Virus record (IMG/VR): IMGVR_UViG_3300047325_000072
Coordinates: 1-64,000 of that record
Source of the DNA: a virus
DNA length: 64,000 nt
Reading direction: 5' to 3' (one strand)
Shown: positions 49,221 through 57,541 of the stretch, piece after piece
Layout of the letters: every line of letters begins with the position of its first letter
Numbering within the stretch: the stretch's first letter is position 1
Notes under the pieces: model-generated
Told to the model about the DNA's origin: nothing
The model's input: the letters and a program-made list of their open reading frames with translations, nothing else
Database searches by the model: none
Made by a program: the position numbers and the translations under genes

Positions 49221-50160
49221 CCCCCTGACCCGACCCGATGGCAGCGGCAGTTAGTGCCAGTTCCCAAGGTCCGCCAGGGGTTTCGCTCGAAAGCGAAAGA
49301 TCGATGCGGCTCGGGGTCCACTTGCCGTTAGCCGCGGCAAGTGGGATCGTCGGCGTCAAGTTAGCCTTGACCGTGACATTCGTGCCCACAGAGACAGCCG
49401 CGAGTCCCGGATCAAAGCGCGTCCTTACTCGCATCTGGTTCTTGGAAAAGGTTGGATAAGCGATCATACCAGTCGCGGCAGAAATCTCCAAATTAGCAGT
49501 AGAAGTGCGCGCTCCCGGCTTAGGCCAGACAGCCAGGACGCCCTTGGTCGTGTCAAGATAGCCATAAATGTTGGCTGCTTTCAAAAGACGAATAACCTGT
49601 GACCAGGGCGAGCCTTGGAGGTAAGGATTAGAAAGCTGAACCTTTACGCCATTATTCTCCAAAGTTAATCCGAAGGGTTTTATAACTTGTTGCAACGCGG
49701 TCGCCGCATCCGTACCACCCTTAAAAGATAAGGGAGCAACTGAGGCCATTTGAATGTTATAACCGTCCACTGAATACACGTGAAACGAAACATTTGGCTG
49801 CTGGGAAAAATTCGGCTCGGCCGCTAAGATGATACCCTTATGAACGATTACCATCCCGGTCTGATCATCTCCGGCATGGATTTCAATCGTGTTTTGCGGT
49901 CTCGTATCCCACAATAGCCCGGCATAAGAGAGTTGATTGATGTGGCTCGGCGTAAGCCCATAGATGACTGTATTCGCCGTGCCACCGGCAACCGGAGACG
50001 GAATCTTGGATATCTGCGTTGCGACGCGCAGACCGGCCAGACCGAGTTGGGAATTACCGCCCGAGTTCACGCTGGCCGTATCGAAAGAGCCATTAGCCAG
50101 CGTGAATATAACGTCTATCTTGCGCCGAGCATAAGGTGCTGTGGCAGAATTAGTTTGCAT
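49216..50160 (-). CDS. Baseplate hub protein
   Basis: The 314-aa protein sits between tape measure and tail chaperones where hub genes lie in Pam3-like and related myophages. It contains GLRVATQISKIPSPVAGGTA, IEIHAGDDQTGMVIVHKGII and a C-terminal beta domain. It ends in Gly residues encoded by a run of six G next to the tape-measure start. Confidence 0.65.
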   Translation of the reverse strand: MQTNSATAPYARRKIDVIFTLANGSFDTASVNSGGNSQLGLAGLRVATQISKIPSPVAGGTANTVIYGLTPSHINQLSYAGLLWDTRPQNTIEIHAGDDQTGMVIVHKGIILAAEPNFSQQPNVSFHVYSVDGYNIQMASVAPLSFKGGTDAATALQQVIKPFGLTLENNGVKVQLSNPYLQGSPWSQVIRLLKAANIYGYLDTTKGVLAVWPKPGARTSTANLEISAATGMIAYPTFSKNQMRVRTRFDPGLAAVSVGTNVTVKANLTPTIPLAAANGKWTPSRIDLSLSSETPGGPWELALTAAAIGSGQGG

Positions 50161-50330
50161 TTTCCAAGGCTAATCGCTCGTTGGTGCCATCCACCGCTGC
50201 AATTTCCAACAGAGTGTAAAGATCCTCTAAACCATAGACCGTTTGAAGATCATTCAGGCTGGCGAGCCGTCTGCCGATAACGGCGCCAATGGCTCCGGTG
50301 GTGTTGGGGTAATCAATGAACTGTATTGTT
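50150..50330 (-). CDS. Second tail assembly chaperone part, read by apparent -1 frameshift
   Basis: In the -1 frame of the 50254-50760 gene the DNA encodes NTTGAIGAVIGRRLASLNDL, then QTVYGLEDLYTLLEIAAVDG and TNERLALENAN, stopping at 50150. LATLxELQTVYGxxDLYxLLEVxAVD is the usual second chaperone (gpT-like) of such phages. No ATG, GTG or TTG precedes it in frame, so it is probably made as a fusion by ribosomal slippage, as with lambda G/GT. The slip site is not located; the upper boundary is approximate. Confidence 0.6.
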
Positions 50331-50760
50331 GCATAACGCCGGACACCAAGGTTGAGAGGGCGCCGGCTAGAGAAAAACCCGTGTGTAAACGAAATACCTC
50401 GCTGCGTAGAAAGGATATCGTAGATGCTTCCTCGATATCGTCATGTGCCTTGTCTAAAGCGCGCTCAGTGTCCGGCTTTGCCGGGTCCGGGAGGTAATGC
50501 ACGCACCCTAACATTTCCTCTAAGAGCGGGCGCGCCTGATCGTAAGGAAGATTGAAGATAGAGCGCAGACCAAGCTCTAAAAGGCCCGCTATGCCCGAGT
50601 TGGGCGGCGGCGAGGGCACTTGTACGTTGCCCGCGCCCACCGCGAGCAATGCTCGCATAGCCCAGGACTCAGCTTGAAAAGCCGACATTTCATGGAGCAC
50701 GAAGGTCTTGCCGTGATCCCGGCCGGGCTGATCTATGACGACGGTTTCAGTTTTACGCAT
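50254..50760 (-). CDS. Tail assembly chaperone (gpG-like)
   Basis: The 168-aa protein opens KTETVVIDQPGRDHGKTFVL, then HEMSAFQAESWAMRALLAVG, a pattern (RDxGKxFxLxEMxAxxAExWAxRA) typical of tail assembly chaperones after the tube gene. Its end overlaps a second conserved segment in the -1 frame. Confidence 0.75.
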   Translation of the reverse strand: MRKTETVVIDQPGRDHGKTFVLHEMSAFQAESWAMRALLAVGAGNVQVPSPPPNSGIAGLLELGLRSIFNLPYDQARPLLEEMLGCVHYLPDPAKPDTERALDKAHDDIEEASTISFLRSEVFRLHTGFSLAGALSTLVSGVMQQYSSLITPTPPEPLAPLSADGSPA

Positions 50761-51219
50761 TTAGGCTAGCGGGGTATAGGTGATTGCGGGAATCGTGCCG
50801 CTCGGGAGCCATTGGATATGGAACTCTCGATTTTGGAGTACTTTCCGTGCGTCCGCGAGAGAGGAAACGCCCATCAGGGAGCCTTTGTAGCAGGTGTAGG
50901 AGCGGCTAACCGACGGCAGCCGAATATTGGCATTCGCGTAAAGAACCTCTTGCAACTGGTCCATCTGCGCAACCCAATTTTCAAAAACGATCAGGCTGGC
51001 CGAACTAGCCAGCAACCGGATCGTCATCTCCGGCGCACGAGGAATATAGCCGGCGACGCCATAGCCATCGACGCCGACCTGCGTCTCAGTCGCCGGAACC
51101 TGGCTTGTGGTAAACGCATCGTCAACCCCGAACTCTTGTATCTGCACAGGGGTCGGGTAGATAGAGTCAATACCGAGAAGCAGTACCGCGTTAGCTGAGG
51201 TTATCGTGAGTGCCATCAT
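50761..51219 (-). CDS. Tail tube protein
   Basis: ATG 51219 or 51216 follows GGGAGGC. The 152-aa protein has LTITSANAVLLLGIDSIYPT, VQIQEFGVDDAFTT, ETQVGVDGYGVAGYIPRAPE and LQNREFHIQW, the signature of small contractile-phage tube proteins. Placed directly after the sheath. Confidence 0.85.
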   Translation of the reverse strand: MMALTITSANAVLLLGIDSIYPTPVQIQEFGVDDAFTTSQVPATETQVGVDGYGVAGYIPRAPEMTIRLLASSASLIVFENWVAQMDQLQEVLYANANIRLPSVSRSYTCYKGSLMGVSSLADARKVLQNREFHIQWLPSGTIPAITYTPLA

Positions 51220-51228
51220 AGCCTCCCT

Positions 51229-52971
51229 TTATTGAATTTCAATCGAGGCTATATTGATTTCTTGTATGGAACCTCCGTCGCAATATAGTAAAGTACAGGG
51301 AGGTGAACCACGCGCTGCTCGGACCTGTGCAGTGGCAGGCACAACTTGAAAAAGCCAACCGCGTTGAAACAAGATATCCGAGGCGTTAGGTATGTTAGTT
51401 AGGTTGCCTATTTCAGCAATCTGCGCCTGGCTTAGTTCCACTCCGGCCCGGATCGCGCCGAAGTTCACAGCAGCGTTGATCGGATCAAGAGCCGCCGCCT
51501 CGATCAGAGCATAACCGGCCTGGTTATACGGGATTGAGCCGACGTTATCGAGGAGAACCATCATTGCAAGCTGAAGTTGATTATTCAGCCATATTTGATT
51601 GACATAGCTATCTTTCCAAAGGAAAGGACCAGAGATCGCGCCGGGATACCACCAATTGAATGCCTCGTTGGCAGTGGTATAATCACCGTAAAAATTCATC
51701 CCATAGGAGATCAGGTAATTGGCGATCGTCCCGGAGAAAACCTGTGGTTGGAGTCCGGTCTGACGCTTGAATGCCTGGGTTTGGCGCCCGTTCAAGCGTG
51801 TAAAGTCTAGCGAGGCGGTCCACCCCATGCCGAAGGCTGCTAGCTGTCCGGTGGTGTCCACGCTCGGATTGACATGAATCATGTCAATGCCCGAAAGCTG
51901 GCCGCTGTTGATAAATGCGACCGGCGCTGACGGACCTCCCGAGGAAATATTGGCCGCGGAAGTGTCCCACATTTCATAAACGTAGCGATTGTTTTGGGAA
52001 TTGTTCCAGGTAGCGAACGCCTCCTTTTCGGCGTCAGTGCCCTCCCAAAGGGTCATGAACGACGCCCAATCCTGGGTAATCGCCGTTATAGAGGTCATAA
52101 ATGACCCCGGAGAGTAGGCCGCGGCGCCCGGAGAGATAACAGCGCCTAGTGCCTGCGTCATCAGCAATTGATTGGCCAGGGTACCGGAGGCATAAGTCAC
52201 CATGGAGTTATTGCCAGTTGTCGCCGAGACAATGACAAAGCCGCCCGAAATAGAGTCATAGCTGACGGCCGGCGCGTAAAGCGTCATCGCTTCGCTAGCC
52301 GCCATTTGCGACGTGCTAAGCTGATAGACACCCGTCGAGCCGGTTGTGCCGGAAATCTGCTGCACAACATAGGGCATCCCTGAGACGCCCGTTCCAGTGA
52401 CCACTGCCGCGGACGTAACCGTTCCCGATGTGACACCCGTAACCGTCATCAAGGTGCCGGAAATCGAGGCCGTAATCGTCGCAGTCGGCGTACCGGACCG
52501 AATGCCCAGCCCGGCCCCGATGATCTCCGCTGCGTTCGAAAACGACGTAGCCGCAGCCAGAGAGATCGTCGCCGTGGTAGGCGTAGGCGAGCCGTCAAAA
52601 GAAATTGAAAAAGAACCCGAATAGGTTTGAAGAGTCGCAAGGGGTACACCCGCCAGCGATGCGCCGCGCAGATAGGCCGAAACAGCCGTTTCAGCGTACT
52701 GCGCAAAAAGCAAAGACGCGGGTTTTACCGTGCTGTTGTCCGGGCCTAAGAAGTAAATGGATGCGAGTGCCGCCTCTTGGCTCATTGTGCCGAAATAACT
52801 GCCCACGTCGGTGGCGTCGGCAAAACTTAGAACCTGCCCAATCGGAGGACGCGTGTTTTGTGTCACCATCAGGCCGATCAGATCTAGGGCGTTCCCCCCG
52901 GCTGAGAGGACGGAAGGGTTGACCTGAACGATTTGTGAAGCCGGAATCGCCGGGCGAACTGAGATGCTCAA
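51229..52971 (-). CDS. Tail sheath protein (DUF3383)
   Basis: The 580-aa protein has the DUF3383 sheath layout: LSAGGNALDLIGLMVTQNTR, DVGSYFGTMSQEAALASIYF near the N-terminus and FLWKDSYVNQIWLNNQLQLA and YNQAGYALIEAAALDPINAA toward the C-terminus. A ~75-residue beta insertion (ITASISGTLMTVTGVTSGTV ... GVYQLSTSQMAASEAMTLY, 52275-52495) belongs to the shared decoration-like domain. Confirms a contractile tail. Confidence 0.88.
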   Translation of the reverse strand: MSISVRPAIPASQIVQVNPSVLSAGGNALDLIGLMVTQNTRPPIGQVLSFADATDVGSYFGTMSQEAALASIYFLGPDNSTVKPASLLFAQYAETAVSAYLRGASLAGVPLATLQTYSGSFSISFDGSPTPTTATISLAAATSFSNAAEIIGAGLGIRSGTPTATITASISGTLMTVTGVTSGTVTSAAVVTGTGVSGMPYVVQQISGTTGSTGVYQLSTSQMAASEAMTLYAPAVSYDSISGGFVIVSATTGNNSMVTYASGTLANQLLMTQALGAVISPGAAAYSPGSFMTSITAITQDWASFMTLWEGTDAEKEAFATWNNSQNNRYVYEMWDTSAANISSGGPSAPVAFINSGQLSGIDMIHVNPSVDTTGQLAAFGMGWTASLDFTRLNGRQTQAFKRQTGLQPQVFSGTIANYLISYGMNFYGDYTTANEAFNWWYPGAISGPFLWKDSYVNQIWLNNQLQLAMMVLLDNVGSIPYNQAGYALIEAAALDPINAAVNFGAIRAGVELSQAQIAEIGNLTNIPNASDILFQRGWLFQVVPATAQVRAARGSPPCTLLYCDGGSIQEINIASIEIQ

Positions 52972-52977
52972 AGCTCT

Positions 52978-53715
52978 TTACTCCAATAACGCGTCCGCCT
53001 CGACCAGATCGATTATTACTTGATCAGCGAACTGTTGCCCGGTGCGGACAATCGGGTTGACCTGCAACACGAGGTCCATTCCCCATCGGTATTCAAATTG
53101 TTGCTCAGCGTTTATGAAGGGACGCTGCTGAGCGTCGTCGCACCATAAAGGTGCAATCGCATAGCCACTTTCCCCTAAATCATCCACTGCAATCTCAGTT
53201 CGGAAAAGTCCGACGATCGTCTGCGCTGTCCCGGCCGAGTTGGGTCCGTGAATGTCTAATTGCACTGTCCACTTCGTTTGTGTTTCATCGTTGCGCGTTC
53301 CTGCATAAAGCGTCCCGCTCGCAAGTACCTGGCTCCCGGTAACGGCATAAGCGCCAGTGCCGCCAACAACCGACCCCGATAGCTGCGTGATAACTCCGGT
53401 ATTGGCCGCTATAACCCCGACAGTGCCATCCGTAAGCGGCGCGCCGGGCTGAACCGTGCCGCGCGCCAATACAGTCACATTCATTATCGATCCGGCAATC
53501 GACGCTGTGACGATCGCATCATTGGTCGTGTAAAAATTTGTCCCGAGTCGCTCGATACGCAACGGCGTCATAACAATGAAGTCCGCGCCTTGCGGCTCCG
53601 GCACGCGATTTATCTCAGCGCGGATTACGTCCGTAGTAGACGGCACAAGGCCGATCAGCCAAGCGCGCAGCGCCGTAAATTGCTGGACCTCGGTCTCAGT
53701 TAGGTATGGAACCAA
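52978..53715 (-). CDS. Neck/tail terminator protein with inserted beta domain
   Basis: The 245-aa protein (LTETEVQQFTALRAWLIGLV at the start; EQQFEYRWGMDLVLQVNPIV and TGQQFADQVIIDLVEADALL at the end) matches gp12-like neck terminators. An insertion at 53295-53520 (ASIAGSIMNVTVLARGTVQP ... GAYAVTGSQVLASGTLYAG) is another copy of the shared beta domain. Confidence 0.7.
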   Translation of the reverse strand: MVPYLTETEVQQFTALRAWLIGLVPSTTDVIRAEINRVPEPQGADFIVMTPLRIERLGTNFYTTNDAIVTASIAGSIMNVTVLARGTVQPGAPLTDGTVGVIAANTGVITQLSGSVVGGTGAYAVTGSQVLASGTLYAGTRNDETQTKWTVQLDIHGPNSAGTAQTIVGLFRTEIAVDDLGESGYAIAPLWCDDAQQRPFINAEQQFEYRWGMDLVLQVNPIVRTGQQFADQVIIDLVEADALLE

Positions 53716-53716
53716 A

Positions 53717-54106
53717 TTACCCGTTATTCTGTAGCGTGCAAACTAGACGGCACCAATCGGGCCATTGTTCAGTGACCATAGCCACAAGCCATATAGTACC
53801 GAACGGGTAAACCGTGCCGTCCGCAAACACAACTAGATCCCCACCTTCGGAAGTGGGCCGATTTACACTGTTAAACTCGCCGTTGACATAAATCGCGCGG
53901 CGCTCGCCGTTTATTACCAACCCCTCGATTAGCTGCATATCCTGGTAGCTGAGCGCCTGCACCTGCGCCGTCACCGGCGTCGAGATATAAGTTGGAACCC
54001 GAGTACCATCCGAAGCCGTCACAGAACCCGATGAAACCATAATCGTCGCGGGCAGGAAAGGGTTTACTGTATTTATTGCACCCGAAACAATCTGATGAAG
54101 ATTCAT
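53717..54106 (-). CDS. Head-tail connector-like protein (129 aa)
   Basis: It sits between terminator and glycosyltransferase genes. Segments QALSYQDMQLIEGLVINGER and VYVNG-like strands plus DLVVFADGTVYPFGTIWLVA suggest a small beta-barrel neck protein. Assigned by position and size. Confidence 0.5.
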   Translation of the reverse strand: MNLHQIVSGAINTVNPFLPATIMVSSGSVTASDGTRVPTYISTPVTAQVQALSYQDMQLIEGLVINGERRAIYVNGEFNSVNRPTSEGGDLVVFADGTVYPFGTIWLVAMVTEQWPDWCRLVCTLQNNG

Positions 54107-55093
54107 CTAGGCCGCCCGACGCAGAGCCGGCGCCACCCGGCCGACAGTCGCGTCAAGCACGGTGCCCAAACAAGCCTCTGGCGAAAATTTCTTTCGAAAA
54201 GCTGCGAATTGTCGCTCCCAAGCTTCCCGCCAGCGGGCGCGTGTCAGCAACGCCACGCCAATAAAATCGCTCTCCGAAGAGGTAAACTTTACCACGTCTT
54301 CCCAACCTTGGGAAAGATCGTGCGGCTCGGCGACAACGGGTCGCCCTAAGCAAAGCGCGGTGTTGCACCGTGAGGAGGAGACTAAACCCATTTCGTCAAA
54401 CTTACGAACCTGTAAAATAACCTTGGCCCGGCGCATCTGAATGTCGCGATCTATTTGCGACTTGAAGTCCATGACAACCTTTACAGCATTGCGCGTGCCG
54501 GTCGCCTTGGCGAGCTTTCGTAGCAACGCCTCGCGCCGGGGCGACATCGAGCCGTAAAAACCAAACTCGAAATCCGGAACGACTCGCGGATCGGGCCGAT
54601 AAAGGGAGGGCGCGTACCCAAGCTCCAGGTAGGCGGTCGGCGCGTATTGCGAATACCAGTCACTAACGCGCTGCCCAGGAACAAGGTGCCAAATAGCGTC
54701 CAAATATGGCGCAACCTCGCAGAACTTTTCCTGCCGTCTAACCATCTCGGGGTCTAGCCCGTGATTGAAACCCGCCTGAGTAGGTTCCTCGGTAGCCAGG
54801 CAAATAAACCGCGCTCCCCGCTCATGGGCACGACGTAGAACTTCCACGGACCAATCCGTAAAACCCTCGACAACAACATTGTAGCCCTTGTCCGCCGCCC
54901 AATAGGTAATATCCGTCTCCGGCGCAACGCCGTCTTTCCAAAGGATATCGTTTTTCGGGTCCCAAACAGCGTCATGCCCTAGCGCACGAAGTTGATGACC
55001 AATAATCCCGATTACATCCTCCAGGGAGCGTTTGCCGATAGCGTTGTGGTTAAAGAGATGGAATAAAAAATCCAAGGTCAGTTTTCTCCCCAC
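54107..55093 (-). CDS. Glycosyltransferase-like protein (GT-B type)
   Basis: The 328-aa protein opens at GTG 55093, overlapping the previous gene by 16 bases. YNVVVEGFTDWSVEVLRRAH, ICLATEEPTQ, FEFGFYGSMSPRREALLRKL and CLGRPVVAEPHDL then EDVVKFTSS are typical of phage GT-B glycosyltransferases. It lies inside the head-tail operon, so the acceptor could be a virion protein; the hypermodified base is another candidate. Confidence 0.65.
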   Translation of the reverse strand: MGRKLTLDFLFHLFNHNAIGKRSLEDVIGIIGHQLRALGHDAVWDPKNDILWKDGVAPETDITYWAADKGYNVVVEGFTDWSVEVLRRAHERGARFICLATEEPTQAGFNHGLDPEMVRRQEKFCEVAPYLDAIWHLVPGQRVSDWYSQYAPTAYLELGYAPSLYRPDPRVVPDFEFGFYGSMSPRREALLRKLAKATGTRNAVKVVMDFKSQIDRDIQMRRAKVILQVRKFDEMGLVSSSRCNTALCLGRPVVAEPHDLSQGWEDVVKFTSSESDFIGVALLTRARWREAWERQFAAFRKKFSPEACLGTVLDATVGRVAPALRRAA

Positions 55094-56097
55094 TTAGCAA
55101 CGTAGGCGGCGCGCAACCGAACGACAACAGCGGCTTGAAGAGCCTCTGCCGCGGTCTTCTCTATTGAGTTGCCCGCAACACTCTCTGTCCAAAACGTAGT
55201 TTCCAACCAGTGACGATTCCACTCGTCGCCGTAATCGTGCATTGCACGGACCATTCTTTCCTCGTCCGTCTCCTCACGATCCGGGTCGCGCCAAGGGTTT
55301 TCCGATGTATTGCTGGTTTCGATACCCGACATCATAAGCTCGGCTGATGATGTGACGAGCTTTACTTGCTCTAAGGAGCTAAGCGCGCGACGCGCGAGAT
55401 CCTGGTCTGCGCCTCCCTCGCACCGCACGGGACCGTCGGGCACGTCGGGATAAACGAACAAAGTCCGTAGGTGAAAGCCTTGCGACCCGTAAGCGTCCAG
55501 GCTCGCCGTTGAGCGTGATAATGTCCATCCCTCGCCGTCCGGCGGCGGCATCGCGCCGCGCATAAGCCCCAGGTGCCAGCGCGAAAGCTCAACGGGCGAA
55601 ACGTCGATGATACCGCCCGCAAGGTAGTAATTAGCGACGCGCGCACGCAACTCCGGCTGTAGCCGATAGCCTAAGTGCAGCACTGCGCGGTAGCCCGCGG
55701 CGCAGGCCGCAACAATAGTTGTGCCGACCGTGTTTCCGGCAACCTCGTCGGCGCAAAGCGGCACAAAACCCGCGTCCATTTCGTAGGCAAGTGCAAGCCC
55801 GAAATTGTGGCACTCCTTCATCGCCGTGCCGCCGCCGCGCTCGCCGAAGTTTGCCTCCATCCGCGACCCCATGTCGATGATATGTATTTCCGCATAGCGG
55901 GCAGCGGCTTGTAAGGCGGGCGCACGGCGTAGCGTCTTAGCGTCGCCGGAAACCGTGTAGAGCACTAAACGCACCGGGCCTAGGGTAGCCAGGGTCGGCA
56001 AATTATTATGCGCCAGCAGCGACGGCAGAAGGCAGGATAGAGCGTGCGCAACATAAGTCTGCCCCCAGACGGGGAGGGCTAGGACCAAGCCGTTCAC
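55078..56097 (-). CDS. Glycosyltransferase-like protein (GT-A type)
   Basis: The 339-aa protein starts MNGLVLALPVWGQTYVAHAL, then SCLLPSLLAHNNLP, an opening shared by phage GT-A-like sugar transferases. Later it has YTVSGDAKTLRRAPALQAAA, MDAGFVPLCADEVAG with an acidic pair that could bind metal, and a helical C-terminus. Paired with the GT-B-like gene downstream. Confidence 0.55.
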   Translation of the reverse strand: MNGLVLALPVWGQTYVAHALSCLLPSLLAHNNLPTLATLGPVRLVLYTVSGDAKTLRRAPALQAAARYAEIHIIDMGSRMEANFGERGGGTAMKECHNFGLALAYEMDAGFVPLCADEVAGNTVGTTIVAACAAGYRAVLHLGYRLQPELRARVANYYLAGGIIDVSPVELSRWHLGLMRGAMPPPDGEGWTLSRSTASLDAYGSQGFHLRTLFVYPDVPDGPVRCEGGADQDLARRALSSLEQVKLVTSSAELMMSGIETSNTSENPWRDPDREETDEERMVRAMHDYGDEWNRHWLETTFWTESVAGNSIEKTAAEALQAAVVVRLRAAYVAKWGEN

Positions 56098-56543
56098 GAA
56101 ACCTCGTGCGAAACGGATTGCAACATTATTCCGTGGTCGATCAAAGGTTTAGAAAAGCCCTTCCGTTTAATTGTACTCGGCTTCAGCGGCGGCGATTGAA
56201 GGTCTACGATGCTCTGTCGCAGTTGTCCCGCAATTGCTGCGCCGATCTGGTCGAGCGACTTCGGTACGTCGTAATTGTTCGCTTTCAGATTCGCGGCGAT
56301 CGATGCAGGCCAGCGGGGGCTTTCCTTAGCAACCATATTGCGAAAAAAGGGGCGCGGCGGCTGGCCGCGGCTCGGGGCGCCGAATTCATTAACAGCGGCA
56401 ACAAGGGCCACCGAAGTTCCGTCCGGATAGGTCGCGCCGGAAAGAAAGCCAACTTTGACCGTGCCGCCGCGCCCTAGCTGATCGCCTATTTGGGCGAGCG
56501 CTGCGGTTAGCTTTTGGCCGCCAGAAATTTTCACAGAAGGCAT
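56094..56543 (-). CDS. Tail completion / HK97 gp10-like protein
   Basis: ATG 56543 (MPSVKISGGQKLTAALAQIG) is chosen; a GTG at 56555 is in frame. VKVGFLSGATYPDGTSVALV, then NEFGAPSRGQPPRPFFRNMV, and KPLIDHGIMLQSVSHEV match tail completion proteins that seal the tail to the head. Confidence 0.8.
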   Translation of the reverse strand: MPSVKISGGQKLTAALAQIGDQLGRGGTVKVGFLSGATYPDGTSVALVAAVNEFGAPSRGQPPRPFFRNMVAKESPRWPASIAANLKANNYDVPKSLDQIGAAIAGQLRQSIVDLQSPPLKPSTIKRKGFSKPLIDHGIMLQSVSHEVS

Positions 56544-56998
56544 TATCGAACCCAAACCCGATTAAGTCCCAGGTAAGGCGGGAAAGATCGGGCCGAGCCG
56601 GGGCCGGGCACGTAGGTTGCTCGGCGCCAAGCCGAAGTTGCCTGCCAAAAAGCCGCGCCATAGCTGGTTTGCAAAAACCAAGCATTTTCCGGGTTCATCG
56701 GGAACTCGGCCGCGACCGAAACGGTTCCTTCGCTGGCGCTGCTGATCCTCCCAACCAAGCCGCTCGGGATGCCGCCCGTAGCCGGCGGCGCAAACAGCTT
56801 AGCTAAATGCGCCGTCAACATATTCAACAACGTAAGCTGCACTGTCGGGTCAAGCACAGGCCCCGTGCCGTCATTCCGCAAATACAACGTCGCCATGTCG
56901 AAATAGGATTGAGCGAGCGGCGCGGCAATGTAGGCAAACTCCGGATAGGTCGCTATCCAAAGATCGTAGTTGAATGTTACTTCAGCGCAAGGCGTCAT
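56543..56998 (-). CDS. DUF4054 head-tail adaptor
   Basis: The 151-aa protein (DLWIATYPEFAYIAAPLAQS near the start, LTLLNMLTAHLAKLFAPPAT, YGAAFWQATSAWRRATYVPG) matches DUF4054, the connector that follows the major capsid in related phages. Overlaps both neighbours. Confidence 0.8.
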   Translation of the reverse strand: MTPCAEVTFNYDLWIATYPEFAYIAAPLAQSYFDMATLYLRNDGTGPVLDPTVQLTLLNMLTAHLAKLFAPPATGGIPSGLVGRISSASEGTVSVAAEFPMNPENAWFLQTSYGAAFWQATSAWRRATYVPGPGSARSFPPYLGLNRVWVR

Positions 56999-57537
56999 GC
57001 TGCCTCGCGCTCACCCTTTTCGATTTTCTTCATAGACGGATCGTGTAGCTCCGGGCGACCTGGGTCGATCGGTTCTAAACCAGATCGGGTTGCCCCTTGC
57101 GCCGCGACCCAGGCGCGAGCACGCGCACTATCTCCTGCATCAACCGGCGGCGGCCCGATTAGTCGGTTACGGATCAGCATAGAGGACGGCTGGTTTGCTT
57201 CCCACCACGAGCGATAGAGGTCCAACGGCACGCCCTCCGTAATGGCATAGCCGTAAGCGCCGCCAACGATGAGATGCTCCGGCATGCGGCCGGCCACGAT
57301 ATCTTGTACAGAGACCGAATTACCGCGCAACCGGAAAGGCTCTCCAACCGCTTGGGCAACCTTGACCACCTTGTAGCCGTGCGCTGTTGCCTCGCCGGAA
57401 TCCACCATGGAGTAACCCTGCATAATGATTCCGTGAGGATGCTTCAACGCGACGGCAACTGTTGCTGTGCCCGTTGAGGGGGGCGTAGGTGTCGAGATCG
57501 TGGTTGGATTAGGATTAGGTTTTGATTCGTTGGGCAT
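56995..57537 (-). CDS. Virion-associated hypothetical protein (180 aa)
   Basis: A Pro/Thr/Asn-rich N-terminus (KPNPNPTTISTPTPPSTGT) is followed by a beta domain (VAVALKHPHGIIMQGYSMVD) and a basic-acidic end. Its position after the capsid gene suggests a head fibre, decoration or connector component. Confidence 0.5.
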   Translation of the reverse strand: MPNESKPNPNPTTISTPTPPSTGTATVAVALKHPHGIIMQGYSMVDSGEATAHGYKVVKVAQAVGEPFRLRGNSVSVQDIVAGRMPEHLIVGGAYGYAITEGVPLDLYRSWWEANQPSSMLIRNRLIGPPPVDAGDSARARAWVAAQGATRSGLEPIDPGRPELHDPSMKKIEKGEREAA

Positions 57538-57541
57538 GTTT

